From NCBI GenBank assembly GCA_902774815.1, contig CACYJV010000006.1, positions 1 to 64,000 of the forward strand: a stretch of 64,000 nt of DNA, in the 5' to 3' direction. The position numbers and the translations under genes were made by a program. This stretch comes from an uncultured Prevotellaceae bacterium (GTDB lineage Bacteria; Bacteroidota; Bacteroidia; Bacteroidales; Bacteroidaceae). The notes below the pieces were generated by a model. That model was not told where the DNA came from and ran no database searches. It saw only the letters and a program-made list of their open reading frames with translations. Position 1 is the stretch's first letter; each line of letters starts with the position of its first letter. Below are positions 36,097 through 44,663 of the stretch, one piece after another.

Positions 36097-37209
36097 TTAG
36101 AGTTCGCTATCTTTCATGCGCTCGGCATTCTCGGCAACGGTCAGGGCATCTATCATGGGCTGGATGTCGCCGCCAAGGAAGCCCTGCAGGTCGTGGGTGG
36201 TGAAGCCGATGCGATGGTCGGTGACGCGCCCTTGAGGGAAGTTGTAGGTGCGAATCTTGGCCGAGCGGTCGCCTGTGGAGACAAGGCTCTTTCGGCGTGA
36301 TGCAATGTCGTCGACGTACTTCTGATGTTCCTTGTCGTAGATGAAGGTGTAGAGACGCGAGAGGGCACGCTCCTTGTTCTTCGGCTGGTCTCGCGTCTCA
36401 GTGCACTCGATGAGAATCTCTTCAGTTTCGCCTGTGTTGGGGTTCTTCCACATGTAGCGCAGACGGACACCCGATTCCACCTTGTTCACGTTCTGGCCAC
36501 CTGCACCCGATGAGCGGAAGGTGTCCCACTTGATTTCGCCCTCGTTGATGTGCACCTCGAACTTGTCGGCCTCGGGCAAGACGGCCACGGTGGCGGCTGA
36601 GGTCTGCATGCGGCCGTTGGACTCGGTGACAGGTACACGCTGGACACGATGAACGCCCGACTCGTACTTCAAGGTGCCATAGACATCGACACCAGATACG
36701 GCAAAGTCTATCTCCTTGAAACCTCCCACGGCACCTTCGTTGAAGTCGGTGACGGAGAGTTGCCAGCCCTTCGACTCGCAGTAGTTCTTATACATCTTGA
36801 AAAGGTCGCCGGCAAAGAGGCATGCTTCATCGCCACCTGTGCCAGCGCGGATTTCCATCTGAACGTTCTTGGCGTCCTCAGGGTCCTTCGGCACAAGGGC
36901 AATCTTGATTTCCTCCTCGAGCTTCGGCTGAAGTTCTTCGTTCATGGCCAGTTCCTCGCGCGCCATCTCCTTCATTTCCGGGTCGGTTTCGTTGGCAAGG
37001 ATATCCTTGGCCTCACTGATGGAGTTCAGACAGGCTATGTAGCGCTTGCGCACGTCCATGATGTCGGAGAGGTCCTTGTACTCCTTCGTGAGCTTCACGA
37101 AACGCTGCTGGTCGGTGATGACGTCGGGGTCAGTAATAAGTGTGGAGACTTCCTCGAAGCGTGCTTCAAGGCCGTCGAGCTTTTGTAGTATTCGGTTGTT
37201 TTCTATCAT
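36097..37209 (-). CDS. prfA: Peptide chain release factor 1
   Basis: This 370-aa class I release factor ends translation at UAA and UAG. The stop-codon-reading tripeptide is PVT in [18 protein letters not shown], matching the RF1 form PxT. The peptidyl-hydrolysis motif GGQ lies in [19 protein letters not shown]-terminal coiled coil and length are normal. The start follows the 62-aa gene's stop by 9 bp. Confidence 0.98.
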   Translation of the reverse strand: MIENNRILQKLDGLEARFEEVSTLITDPDVITDQQRFVKLTKEYKDLSDIMDVRKRYIACLNSISEAKDILANETDPEMKEMAREELAMNEELQPKLEEEIKIALVPKDPEDAKNVQMEIRAGTGGDEACLFAGDLFKMYKNYCESKGWQLSVTDFNEGAVGGFKEIDFAVSGVDVYGTLKYESGVHRVQRVPVTESNGRMQTSAATVAVLPEADKFEVHINEGEIKWDTFRSSGAGGQNVNKVESGVRLRYMWKNPNTGETEEILIECTETRDQPKNKERALSRLYTFIYDKEHQKYVDDIASRRKSLVSTGDRSAKIRTYNFPQGRVTDHRIGFTTHDLQGFLGGDIQPMIDALTVAENAERMKDSEL

Positions 37210-37218
37210 ATCTGTTTC

Positions 37219-37407
37219 TTATTCCTTTCCTTTCTTCTGTTTGTAAATGAAGTACGTGAAGGCGATGACGAACACCATGCACAAAGCACCACAAATGTTA
37301 CCCCACTTGGTGATGCCAGCCTGCATGCCTTCGTAGGCGATAATCAGGTTGGCAACGAGCAGAAATGCTGCTAAGACAATGGCGATGGCGGCAGTATTCT
37401 TTTTCAT
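37219..37407 (-). CDS. Small two-helix membrane protein, unknown function
   Basis: This 62-aa protein has two predicted membrane helices (about residues 5-25, AIAIVLAAFLLVANLIIAY, and 36-54, ICGALCMVFVIAFTYFIY). It ends in a basic tail (KQKKGKE). I do not recognise a family. The frame is kept as a gene because it fills the space between purM (29 bp) and prfA (9 bp) with tight operon spacing and has a plausible AT-rich leader. Confidence 0.7.
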   Translation of the reverse strand: MKKNTAAIAIVLAAFLLVANLIIAYEGMQAGITKWGNICGALCMVFVIAFTYFIYKQKKGKE

Positions 37408-37436
37408 GTTCTTCTTCTTTTGATGGTTTACGGAGG

Positions 37437-38627
37437 TTAATAATTGAACTCGCCAAACTCTGAGCGGATGGTGAGCGAACGTGGTCCTTCCTCGATGTGG
37501 CCAATCACCTGGGCGTCGATGTTAAACGAACGGCTGATGGCAATGACTTGCTCGGCCACTTCGGGTCGGACGTAGATCTCCATGCGGTGACCCATGTTGA
37601 ACACCTGATACATCTCGCGCCAGTCGGTGCCTGAACATTCGTGGATGGCTCGGAAGAGTGGAGGAACAGGGAACATGTTATCCTTCACAACGCGGCAGTT
37701 CTCGCCCACGAAATGGAGTACCTTGGTCTGTGCTCCACCTGTGCAATGCACCATGCCATGAACCTCGGGGCGAAGTTCGTCGAGCAAGCGCTTGATGACT
37801 GGTGCATAGGTACGTGTGGGAGAGAGGACGAGTTGGCCCATGTCAGGCAAGGTGAATGGTTGCGACTCGGTTGCGGCATACGGGACGGAGTCGGTAAGGC
37901 GGTACTTTCCACTATAGACGAGATCGTCGGGCACGGCGTGGTCGAAACTCTCGGGGTAGCGCTCAGCCAGATACTTGGCAAAGACATCGTGGCGTGCAGA
38001 GGTAAGGCCATTGGAGCCCATGCCGCCGTTATAGCGATGCTCGTAAGTGGCCTGACCTGTTGAGGAAAGACCTACGATGACATCGCCCGGACGGATGTTG
38101 GCATTGTCGATGACATCCTTGCGTCGCATACGGCAGGTCACAGTTGAGTCGACGATGATGGTGCGCACGAGGTCGCCCACGTCAGCCGTCTCGCCACCTG
38201 TTGGCCAGATGCCGATGCCCATGGAGCGGAGTTCGGCCAGGAGTTCATCGGTACCATTGATGATGGCTGAGATGACTTCGCCCGGGACGAGCATTTTGTT
38301 GCGCCCGATGGTAGAGGATACGAGGATGTTGTCGGTGGCACCTACGCACAACAGGTCGTCGGTGTTCATCACGATGGCATCTTGTGCGATACCCTTCCAA
38401 ACAGAGAGGTCGCCCGTCTCGCGCCAATACATGTAGGCAAGGCTCGACTTCGTGCCTGCACCATCGGCATGCATAATGTTGCAATAGTCAGGGTCGCCCC
38501 CGAGGATGTCAGGGATTATCTTGCAAAAAGCCTGCGGATAGAGTCCCTTGTCGATGTTTTTGATGGCAGCGTGGACGTCCTCCTTAGCGGCAGACACGCC
38601 ACGCTGCATGTAGCGGTTGTTGGTCAT
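37437..38627 (-). CDS. purM: Phosphoribosylformylglycinamidine cyclo-ligase (AIR synthetase)
   Basis: This 396-aa ATP-dependent enzyme makes aminoimidazole ribotide in purine synthesis. Recognisable parts are HADGAGTKSSLAYMYW, VMNTDDLLCVGATDNILVSSTIGRN, WPTGGETADVGDLV, VGLSSTGQATYEHRYNGGMGSNGLT and MVHCTGGAQTK. It is somewhat longer than E. coli PurM (about 345 aa), as usual in Bacteroidales. Three evenly spaced palindromes lie in the 106 bp before its start. It heads the run purM-62aa-prfA-pyrF. Confidence 0.94.
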   Translation of the reverse strand: MTNNRYMQRGVSAAKEDVHAAIKNIDKGLYPQAFCKIIPDILGGDPDYCNIMHADGAGTKSSLAYMYWRETGDLSVWKGIAQDAIVMNTDDLLCVGATDNILVSSTIGRNKMLVPGEVISAIINGTDELLAELRSMGIGIWPTGGETADVGDLVRTIIVDSTVTCRMRRKDVIDNANIRPGDVIVGLSSTGQATYEHRYNGGMGSNGLTSARHDVFAKYLAERYPESFDHAVPDDLVYSGKYRLTDSVPYAATESQPFTLPDMGQLVLSPTRTYAPVIKRLLDELRPEVHGMVHCTGGAQTKVLHFVGENCRVVKDNMFPVPPLFRAIHECSGTDWREMYQVFNMGHRMEIYVRPEVAEQVIAISRSFNIDAQVIGHIEEGPRSLTIRSEFGEFNY

Positions 38628-38641
38628 TGTTTTGCTTTTAG

Positions 38642-38723
38642 GTTGCGACTAGGTCGCAACAGACGAAACTAAGTGTTGCTATATAGCAACATGCTGGAAT
38701 GAGGGTCGCTATGTTTTAGCGAC
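38642..38723. repeat. Three evenly spaced palindromes upstream of purM
   Basis: GTTGCGAC/GTCGCAAC (38642-38649 and 38653-38660), the perfect palindrome GTTGCTATATAGCAAC (38675-38690), and GTCGCTA/TAGCGAC (38705-38711 and 38717-38723). Their centres are about 31-32 bp apart, roughly three helical turns. ACATGC followed by GGAA comes after the second and third. They lie between the lemA stop and the purM start. Confidence 0.85.
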
Positions 38724-38733
38724 ATGCGGGAAC

Positions 38734-39318
38734 TTAGAACTTTACTTCGGGTGCCTTCTGAGCAGCGGCATCAGCCTCGAACTTGGTCATCTTGTCGAAG
38801 TTGAAGAAGCCAGCCAGAATGTTCTTCGGGAACGAACGGATGACGAGGTTGTAGTTCTGCACGGCGGCGTTGAACTTGTTGCGTGCCTCGTTGATGCGGT
38901 TTTCCGTTCCTTCGAGCTGAACCTGAAGCTGTTGGAAGTTCTCGTTGGCCTTCAGGTCGGGATAGTTCTCCTGAATGGCGATGAGTTTGCCAAGTGCTGA
39001 GCCGAGTTCGCCCTGAGCCTCTTGGAACTCCTTCAACTTCTCAGGTGTGAGGGTTTCGGCATCGAGGGTGATCTGAGTGGCTTTCGAGCGAGCGTTGACA
39101 ACGTTTTCAAGCGTCTCCTGCTCGTGCTTGGCATAGCCCTTGACGGTCTCCACGAGGTTGGGGATAAGGTCTGCACGACGCTGGTAAGCCGACTGAACGT
39201 TGGCAAGTTCGGTGGTAGCCTTCTCCTGAACGTCGACCATTGAATTGTAAGCACTTGCAGCCCAAGCACCAACGATGATGATGGCCGCGATGATTCCGAT
39301 AATCAAACCTTTTTTCAT
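38734..39318 (-). CDS. lemA: LemA family protein
   Basis: This 194-aa protein has an N-terminal membrane anchor (residues 5-25, IIGIIAAIIIVGAWAASAY). A helical LemA domain follows with QRRADLIPNLVETVKGYAKHE, NVVNARSKA and NFQQLQVQLEGTENRI. The function is not settled. LemA genes often sit beside TPM-domain genes, as here (78 bp after the TPM gene). It probably works with that protein at the cell envelope. Confidence 0.95.
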   Translation of the reverse strand: MKKGLIIGIIAAIIIVGAWAASAYNSMVDVQEKATTELANVQSAYQRRADLIPNLVETVKGYAKHEQETLENVVNARSKATQITLDAETLTPEKLKEFQEAQGELGSALGKLIAIQENYPDLKANENFQQLQVQLEGTENRINEARNKFNAAVQNYNLVIRSFPKNILAGFFNFDKMTKFEADAAAQKAPEVKF

Positions 39319-39396
39319 AATGATGTTATTTTAAGTTGTTAATGATTCGAATGGGAGAGATAGGAGTGGATGGGAATGATTGAAGTAATGTGAACG

Positions 39397-40749
39397 CTAC
39401 CAACGGCTCGTGGCACCTCCACCTCCAAAGCTTCCTCCGCCATAGCCACCTCCGAAGCCTCCTCCGCCTCCGAAACTTCCTCCTCCGCCAAAGCCTCCGC
39501 GGGAGTTGCCACCAAAGCCTCCGTTGCCCGTGCTGACAAAGACGGGAGCCGCGACGAAGGGATTGGCCATCAAGGCCATCGTGCCATAGACACCAAACCA
39601 CTCAAACTTGTGTTCGAGGAACATGGTGAGCACGAGGAAACCAACGAAGAACCAGAAGAAGAGACCAAGCGCCATTGACTCGTCTTTGACAGGACGTTCA
39701 ATGTTCATCTCGGGAAGAGGCTTGTTCTTCATGAATGCATAGAGGCCTTCAGCCAGATAGAGCATAGCACTATCAGGTTGCTCGGCCTTCATGCCTGGTA
39801 CTACATAGCGTTGCTGAAGTTGATAGCATTCGGCATCGGTAAGGTCGGCCTCGAGCGAGCGACCTGGCGACATGTTGATAGAGTGATCCTGATAGCCTAC
39901 GACGATGACAAGTCCTCGGTCGTTGCGACCTACACCAAAGCGATTACCAACGTCCTGGGCGAGGCGGAAGGGGTCGTCGTTCTCAATGTGGTTGACTACG
40001 ATGACGGCCGTCTCGATGCCCAGCTCGTTGTCCAACTTCAGCATGGTCTCGTTGATGCGGCTTACCGTTGTCGGCGAAAGCACGCTATCAGGATTGGAGA
40101 CGTACTGAGTGCCGTCGGTAAGGTGGGGCAGGGGGATGTTGGAGGCATTCCAATAGGTGGGCGCGGCCTCCTCAGTGTCAGGACAATTGTCCACGGCCAC
40201 ATCCATAGAATAGGTGCAACTGAACACGGCACCACATAGTATGATGACGAGAATCCATCCCCAGATTTTTCCAAACAAAGCATAGCGCTTGTGGCTATCC
40301 AACCAATATTCGACAAACCCTTTGTATTCACGAAGGTATTCGGCACGTACAGCATCGTAGCGTGCGGAATACGACTTGAGCATCGATTGCTTCTTAAACG
40401 TACCGGCAAGGGTTGCTGCTTGTTTCTCTTGGACATATTCGCGCTCTAAGGCCTTCACCTGCTGGTTGTATTTCGAAGCGATGGCCGTGAGACCTGAACG
40501 TTTCTCGCTAATGATTTGCCGGTCGTTGGGATTTAGGAAAAGGTCGGCCAGCAACCCCAATCCCACGATGATGCCACTAACGATGATGAACACGCGGAAG
40601 ATGGCCTCGGGGTTAGGCCGCTCATGTATGTGATTGCCGAGGAAGATGGGGAGCATCCAGAGCACAAAGGAAACGATGACGACGCCAATGAGGAGTCTTG
40701 TCACGCTCGTTCCTTGCTTGGAGTTATTGTCAGGGTTGTTGGTAGGCAT
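39397..40749 (-). CDS. TPM-domain (YgcG-like) membrane protein with Gly-rich tail
   Basis: This 450-aa protein has two N-terminal membrane helices (about residues 18-37 and 49-68), a charged, probably coiled segment (about 75-150), and a further helix (about 170-190). A TPM-type domain then runs to about 350 (VLSPTTVSRINETMLKLDNELGIETAVIVVN, shortened here to its key part). Another membrane segment near 365-385 is followed by a low-complexity tail of Gly, Phe and Ser repeats ending TSRW. The ATG at 40749 is used. A longer frame from 40848 would enter the aroE coding end. Function is unknown; TPM proteins include phosphatase-like and photosystem repair members. Its neighbour is lemA. Confidence 0.85.
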   Translation of the reverse strand: MPTNNPDNNSKQGTSVTRLLIGVVIVSFVLWMLPIFLGNHIHERPNPEAIFRVFIIVSGIIVGLGLLADLFLNPNDRQIISEKRSGLTAIASKYNQQVKALEREYVQEKQAATLAGTFKKQSMLKSYSARYDAVRAEYLREYKGFVEYWLDSHKRYALFGKIWGWILVIILCGAVFSCTYSMDVAVDNCPDTEEAAPTYWNASNIPLPHLTDGTQYVSNPDSVLSPTTVSRINETMLKLDNELGIETAVIVVNHIENDDPFRLAQDVGNRFGVGRNDRGLVIVVGYQDHSINMSPGRSLEADLTDAECYQLQQRYVVPGMKAEQPDSAMLYLAEGLYAFMKNKPLPEMNIERPVKDESMALGLFFWFFVGFLVLTMFLEHKFEWFGVYGTMALMANPFVAAPVFVSTGNGGFGGNSRGGFGGGGSFGGGGGFGGGYGGGSFGGGGATSRW

Positions 40750-40820
40750 GGTGGTTATTTTGTTGTGGTTGCGATGGGATCGCAGCATACGAAGCGGAAT
40801 ACATACTAAAAGAGACGTAG

Positions 40821-41567
40821 CTACCCTTCTGAGTGCCAGAACTCCCACGAGGCAAAAGCCTGGAGGAGTAGCATCTCAAGTCCGTTCTTCACAGTGGCAC
40901 CATATTGCTGTCCACGCTTCATGAAGAGCGTCTCATCGGGATTGTAGATAAGGTCGTAGAGCAACGTGTTACGATCCATAGCCTCGTAGGGGAGATCGGG
41001 GCACGTCTCGACTTTCGGATACATACCGAGCGGTGTACAATTGACGATGACGTTGTACTCGCGGATGTCGTCGGCCGTCAGCTTATTGTACTGAATGGTT
41101 CCAGGGCGCTCATAGCGGCTCACAAAGACCGTCTCCAATCCAAGCGACCTTAAGCCGTAGTCGATGGCCTTGGAAGCACCACCGGTGCCTAGGATGAGCG
41201 CTTTTTTGTGGAACGACTGTATCATGGGCTCGATGCTTTGTGTGAAGCCGATGACGTCGCTATTGAAGCCTTTCAAGTGGAAATTTTTCCCCTTGCGGGT
41301 AACGCGTATTACGTTTACGGCCCCGATGGCACGTGCTTCAGGACTCACCTCGTCGAGATAGGGGATGACCTTCTGCTTGTAGGGAATCGTGACGTTAAGT
41401 CCTCGTAGCTCGGGGTTGGTGTCGAGCACTTCATGAAGGTCTTCGATGGTTGGAATCTCGAAGTTCATATAGCGCGCGTTGATGTGCTCGTTCTGGAACT
41501 TCTCGTTGAAGTAGCCAATGGAGAACGAGTGGCCAAGTGGGTAACCAATGAGTCCGTATTTTTCCAT
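40821..41567 (-). CDS. aroE: Shikimate dehydrogenase
   Basis: This 248-aa NADP-dependent enzyme reduces 3-dehydroshikimate to shikimate in aromatic amino-acid synthesis. YPLGHSFSIGYF (shikimate-binding Ser), NVTIPYKQKVIPYLDE (catalytic Lys), ALILGTGGASKAI (NADP loop) and NCTPLGMYP are present. It is slightly shorter than the E. coli enzyme (272 aa). The start is 85 bp after ubiE/menG, with a G-poor 7-bp tract on the sense strand in the leader. Confidence 0.95.
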   Translation of the reverse strand: MEKYGLIGYPLGHSFSIGYFNEKFQNEHINARYMNFEIPTIEDLHEVLDTNPELRGLNVTIPYKQKVIPYLDEVSPEARAIGAVNVIRVTRKGKNFHLKGFNSDVIGFTQSIEPMIQSFHKKALILGTGGASKAIDYGLRSLGLETVFVSRYERPGTIQYNKLTADDIREYNVIVNCTPLGMYPKVETCPDLPYEAMDRNTLLYDLIYNPDETLFMKRGQQYGATVKNGLEMLLLQAFASWEFWHSEG

Positions 41568-41576
41568 ATTGATGGG

Positions 41577-41604
41577 GGTGATGGGTGGTGGGTGATGGGT
41601 GATG
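41577..41604 (-). repeat. 7-bp microsatellite before aroE, four units
   Basis: On the plus strand GGTGATG, GGTGGTG, GGTGATG, GGTGATG; on the aroE sense strand CATCACC-type words with no G. It ends 10 bp before the aroE start codon, so it is part of the leader. Confidence 0.75.
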
Positions 41605-41652
41605 AAGAAGGGTAAGTTGCAACCGAGTAGCTACATATGGCACGCCAGGGAA

Positions 41653-42387
41653 CTATTTCTGAGCGAAGTAGAGGGTGCAAATTCCGAAAGTGAGTCGTCG
41701 GAAGGAGGCTTTAGAGAAGCCGACCTTTTGGAGAATGTCAACCATCAGTTCGCCTTGCGGGAAAGCTTCGATAGTGGCCGTGAGGTAGCTGTAGGCACTT
41801 TTGTCATGAGAGATAAGTCGCCCATAGAGGGGGAGTACGGTGTGGCTATAGACGTGGAAGAGCTGCTTCATGGGGAAAGCAACGGGCGTGGTGAGTTCAG
41901 CGATGCTTAGGTGTCCACCCTTGCGCAACACACGGCACATTTCGCTGAGCCCTTGCTCGAGATTTTGGAAGTTGCGTATACCAAATGCCGCCGTGACAGC
42001 ATCGAACGATTCATCGGCATAGGAGAGTGCGAGGCAATCTTCACGTTCGAAAGAGATGACGTCGGCGAGTCCCAGCTGTTCAACCTTCTGTCGCCCCACG
42101 GCCATCATTCCCTCCGATATGTCGGCACCGATGAGTTTCTTCGGATGAAGCATCTGTGCTGCAAGAATGGCGAAGTCGCCAGTTCCCGTGGCGATGTCGA
42201 GCATCATCTGCGGCTTGTAGGGTGCAAGTGCCTTAATGGCTTTCTTGCGCCAACCGCGGTCGATGTTCCATGAGAGGCGGTGGTTCAACTGGTCGTAGGT
42301 GGGTGCGATGTTGTCGAACATCGCTTCCACCTGCTTTGTTTTTTCGCCTTCGTGGCCGTAGGGTTTGATGGTTTCTTGCTTATACAT
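41653..42387 (-). CDS. ubiE: Demethylmenaquinone methyltransferase
   Basis: This 244-aa SAM-dependent methyltransferase catalyses the last step of menaquinone synthesis (menG function; the family is also called UbiE). [17 protein letters not shown] and [12 protein letters not shown] are the family N-terminal signature. [13 protein letters not shown] is the SAM-binding loop, and [20 protein letters not shown] is a later family motif. A longer frame from 42438 would overlap purC, so the ATG at 42387 is used. As Bacteroidales use menaquinone, not ubiquinone, only the menaquinone role applies. Confidence 0.95.
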   Translation of the reverse strand: MYKQETIKPYGHEGEKTKQVEAMFDNIAPTYDQLNHRLSWNIDRGWRKKAIKALAPYKPQMMLDIATGTGDFAILAAQMLHPKKLIGADISEGMMAVGRQKVEQLGLADVISFEREDCLALSYADESFDAVTAAFGIRNFQNLEQGLSEMCRVLRKGGHLSIAELTTPVAFPMKQLFHVYSHTVLPLYGRLISHDKSAYSYLTATIEAFPQGELMVDILQKVGFSKASFRRLTFGICTLYFAQK

Positions 42388-42434
42388 TTTTCTAGATTGA
42401 GTAGAAGAGCTATATGGAAGGGGATGCCGACTCG

Positions 42435-43382
42435 TCAACGCGAGGCCAGCCAGCTGCTAACATTCTTCTCGATGCGTTCAGCGATGTCGCCTTCCTCTTG
42501 GGCCTTGTCAAAGTGTTCGCCCGTGATGTGCTCATAGAGTTCGATGTAACGATCGCTGACACTCATGGCGTACTCGTCGGTAATCTCAGGCATCACCTGT
42601 CCGGGCTCGTTCATGAAGTTGTGCTCAATGAGCCACTGGCGTACGAACTCTTTCGAGAGCTGGCGCTGGGGTTCGCCATTAAGGAACTTCTCTTCGTAGC
42701 CGTCGGCATAGAAGTAGCGGCTGGAGTCGGGCGTGTGGATCTCGTCGATGAGATAGACCTTTCCGTCGCGTTTGCCGAACTCATATTTCGTGTCAACGAG
42801 GATGAGTCCCTGGCGTGCGGCTATCTCCTGACCACGGGCAAAAAGTTGGCGTGTGTAGTCCTCTATCACGGCGTAGTCTTCAGCAGAGACGATGCCCTGA
42901 GCGATGATCTCTTCGCGAGAGATGTTCAGGTCATGGCCTTCGTCGGCCTTTGTCGTCGGTGTGATGATGGGCTCAGGGAAGCGTTCGTTCTCGCGCATGC
43001 CGTCGGGCAGGCGTACGCCACAAATTTCACGAACACCCTTTTTGTAGTCGCGCCAGGCTGAGCCGGTTAGTATGCCTCGAATGATCATTTCCACGCGGAA
43101 TCCCTCGCACTTCAGTCCAACGGTGACCATCGGGTCAGGCGTAGCCAGTTTCCAGTTGGGGCAGATGTCGCTGGTAGCGTCGAGGAACTTTGCGGCTATC
43201 TGGTTCAGCACCTGACCTTTGAAGGGGATGCCCTTAGGCAGGATGACGTCGAAGGCCGAGATGCGGTCGGTGGCCACCATCACCATGAGGTCGTCGTTGA
43301 TGTTGTAGACGTCGCGAACTTTACCATGATAAACACTTTTTTGTCCGTCGAAGTGGAAATTGGTCGTTGTTAAAGCTTTCAT
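42435..43382 (-). CDS. purC: SAICAR synthetase
   Basis: This 315-aa ATP-dependent ligase joins aspartate to CAIR in purine synthesis. [36 protein letters not shown] and [17 protein letters not shown] are diagnostic. It is longer than the E. coli enzyme (237 aa), in the range of the larger yeast-like form. The ATG at 43382 is chosen; an upstream extension to 43472 would run into phoH. It lies between phoH and ubiE. Confidence 0.96.
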   Translation of the reverse strand: MKALTTTNFHFDGQKSVYHGKVRDVYNINDDLMVMVATDRISAFDVILPKGIPFKGQVLNQIAAKFLDATSDICPNWKLATPDPMVTVGLKCEGFRVEMIIRGILTGSAWRDYKKGVREICGVRLPDGMRENERFPEPIITPTTKADEGHDLNISREEIIAQGIVSAEDYAVIEDYTRQLFARGQEIAARQGLILVDTKYEFGKRDGKVYLIDEIHTPDSSRYFYADGYEEKFLNGEPQRQLSKEFVRQWLIEHNFMNEPGQVMPEITDEYAMSVSDRYIELYEHITGEHFDKAQEEGDIAERIEKNVSSWLASR

Positions 43383-43437
43383 TTTTTTTTGTTTTATTTG
43401 TTTTGTCGTTAACTCGTTTTGAGATATCGTGTTAAGA

Positions 43438-44445
43438 TCATTCGTTTTCACGGGATTTCGACGCCCCGACATCGTGCGGGTCTATTTCATACCGCTTGAT
43501 GTCCTGCCTGTCGCGGTCGTAGCGTTCGTAGGCGTTGACGATGCGTGTGACGAGTTTATGGCGCACGATGTCCTTCTGGTTCATCTCAATGAAGCTGATG
43601 CCCTCAATATCGTGCAGCAGGTCGTAGGCCTCGCGGAGTCCACTACGCTGACCTTTTGGAAGGTCCACCTGCGTCAGGTCACCTGTGACGATCATCTTCG
43701 TGTTCCATCCCATACGCGTCAGGAACATACGTATCTGTGCGGGTGTGGTGTTCTGTGCCTCGTCGAGGATGACCACCGCGTCGGAGAGCGTTCGTCCTCT
43801 CATGAATGCCAGCGGGGCTATCTGGATGACCTTGCGCTCCATCATCTCCTGAAGCTTCACCTGAGGCAGCATGTCCTCCAATGCGTCATAGAGAGGTTGC
43901 AGATAGGGGTCAATCTTATCTTTCATGTCGCCAGGAAGGAATCCCAGTTTTTCACCAGCTTCAACGGCTGGGCGGCAGAGGATAATCTTTCGGGCCGTCT
44001 TCTCCTTGAGCGCCTTCACTGCAAGTGCAATGGCCGTGTAGGTCTTACCTGTTCCAGCAGGTCCGATAGCGAACACCATGTCTTCCTTCTCGTAGGCCTC
44101 GACGAGCCGCTGCTGGTTCTCCGACCGTGCCTTGATGGGGCGTCCGCTGATACTGTAGACGATGACTCCCTGCACGCCGTCTGCCTTAGTCTTGTGACCG
44201 TTTATGATGTCGATGATGTCCTCATCGCTGATGATGTTGTACTTCAGCAGGTGCTGCCTGATCTGCTCGATGGTATGTTCGAAGCGTTCCATTTCCTCTT
44301 GGTCGCCCAGAACGCGCAAGACGTTTCCACGGGCCACGATGCGCAGTTTAGGGTAGAGCGACTGGATGATGTTGAGGTGACCGTTAGCGGCTCCGTAGAG
44401 CATGACGGGGTCGATGTCTTCAAGGACGATATGTTTCTCTGTCAA
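43438..44445 (-). CDS. PhoH-like ATPase
   Basis: This 335-aa protein has a KH-like N-terminal part ([15 protein letters not shown] near residue 35) and a PhoH P-loop domain: [17 protein letters not shown] (Walker A), [20 protein letters not shown] (Walker B region) and [18 protein letters not shown]. The likely role is in RNA metabolism. The longest frame (44496) starts with a TTG lying inside the -7 promoter element and is impossible. The best start is TTG at 44445, giving [13 protein letters not shown], which matches the usual N-terminus of Bacteroidales PhoH proteins. No ATG is available nearby. Confidence 0.9.
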   Translation of the reverse strand: MTEKHIVLEDIDPVMLYGAANGHLNIIQSLYPKLRIVARGNVLRVLGDQEEMERFEHTIEQIRQHLLKYNIISDEDIIDIINGHKTKADGVQGVIVYSISGRPIKARSENQQRLVEAYEKEDMVFAIGPAGTGKTYTAIALAVKALKEKTARKIILCRPAVEAGEKLGFLPGDMKDKIDPYLQPLYDALEDMLPQVKLQEMMERKVIQIAPLAFMRGRTLSDAVVILDEAQNTTPAQIRMFLTRMGWNTKMIVTGDLTQVDLPKGQRSGLREAYDLLHDIEGISFIEMNQKDIVRHKLVTRIVNAYERYDRDRQDIKRYEIDPHDVGASKSRENE

Positions 44446-44493
44446 TGTTTTTGTTTTTAATTGAAGAATGTACTTTTTATAATTAAACGTGTG

Positions 44494-44525
44494 CAAAGTT
44501 ACAAATAATCTTTGGAATTCGCAAA
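44494..44525 (-). promoter_or_regulatory. Promoter of the phoH-purC-ubiE-aroE run
   Basis: On the minus strand TTTG (plus-strand CAAA 44522-44525), 20 nt, then TAACTTTG (plus-strand 44494-44501) followed by C. It places transcription about 45 nt upstream of the proposed phoH TTG start. Confidence 0.75.
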
Positions 44526-44651
44526 ATATGGCCGTAACTAAGTTGTAAAAATCTGTTAAGAAACCTGTGCCGATTTCTTAAAAAATATAAACCGCCGCTT
44601 TTTGAGTCGTAAACGATAGCCTTCTTTGAAGGCGAGGTCACATTTATTTTG

Positions 44652-44659
44652 TACTTTTG
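44652..44659 (+). promoter_or_regulatory. -7 element of the DUF5715 gene
   Basis: TACTTTTG followed by C matches TAnnTTTGC. The nearest upstream TTTG is about 23 nt away, slightly too far. The predicted transcription start falls on or next to the GTG at 44664. Confidence 0.55.
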
Positions 44660-44663
44660 CATC

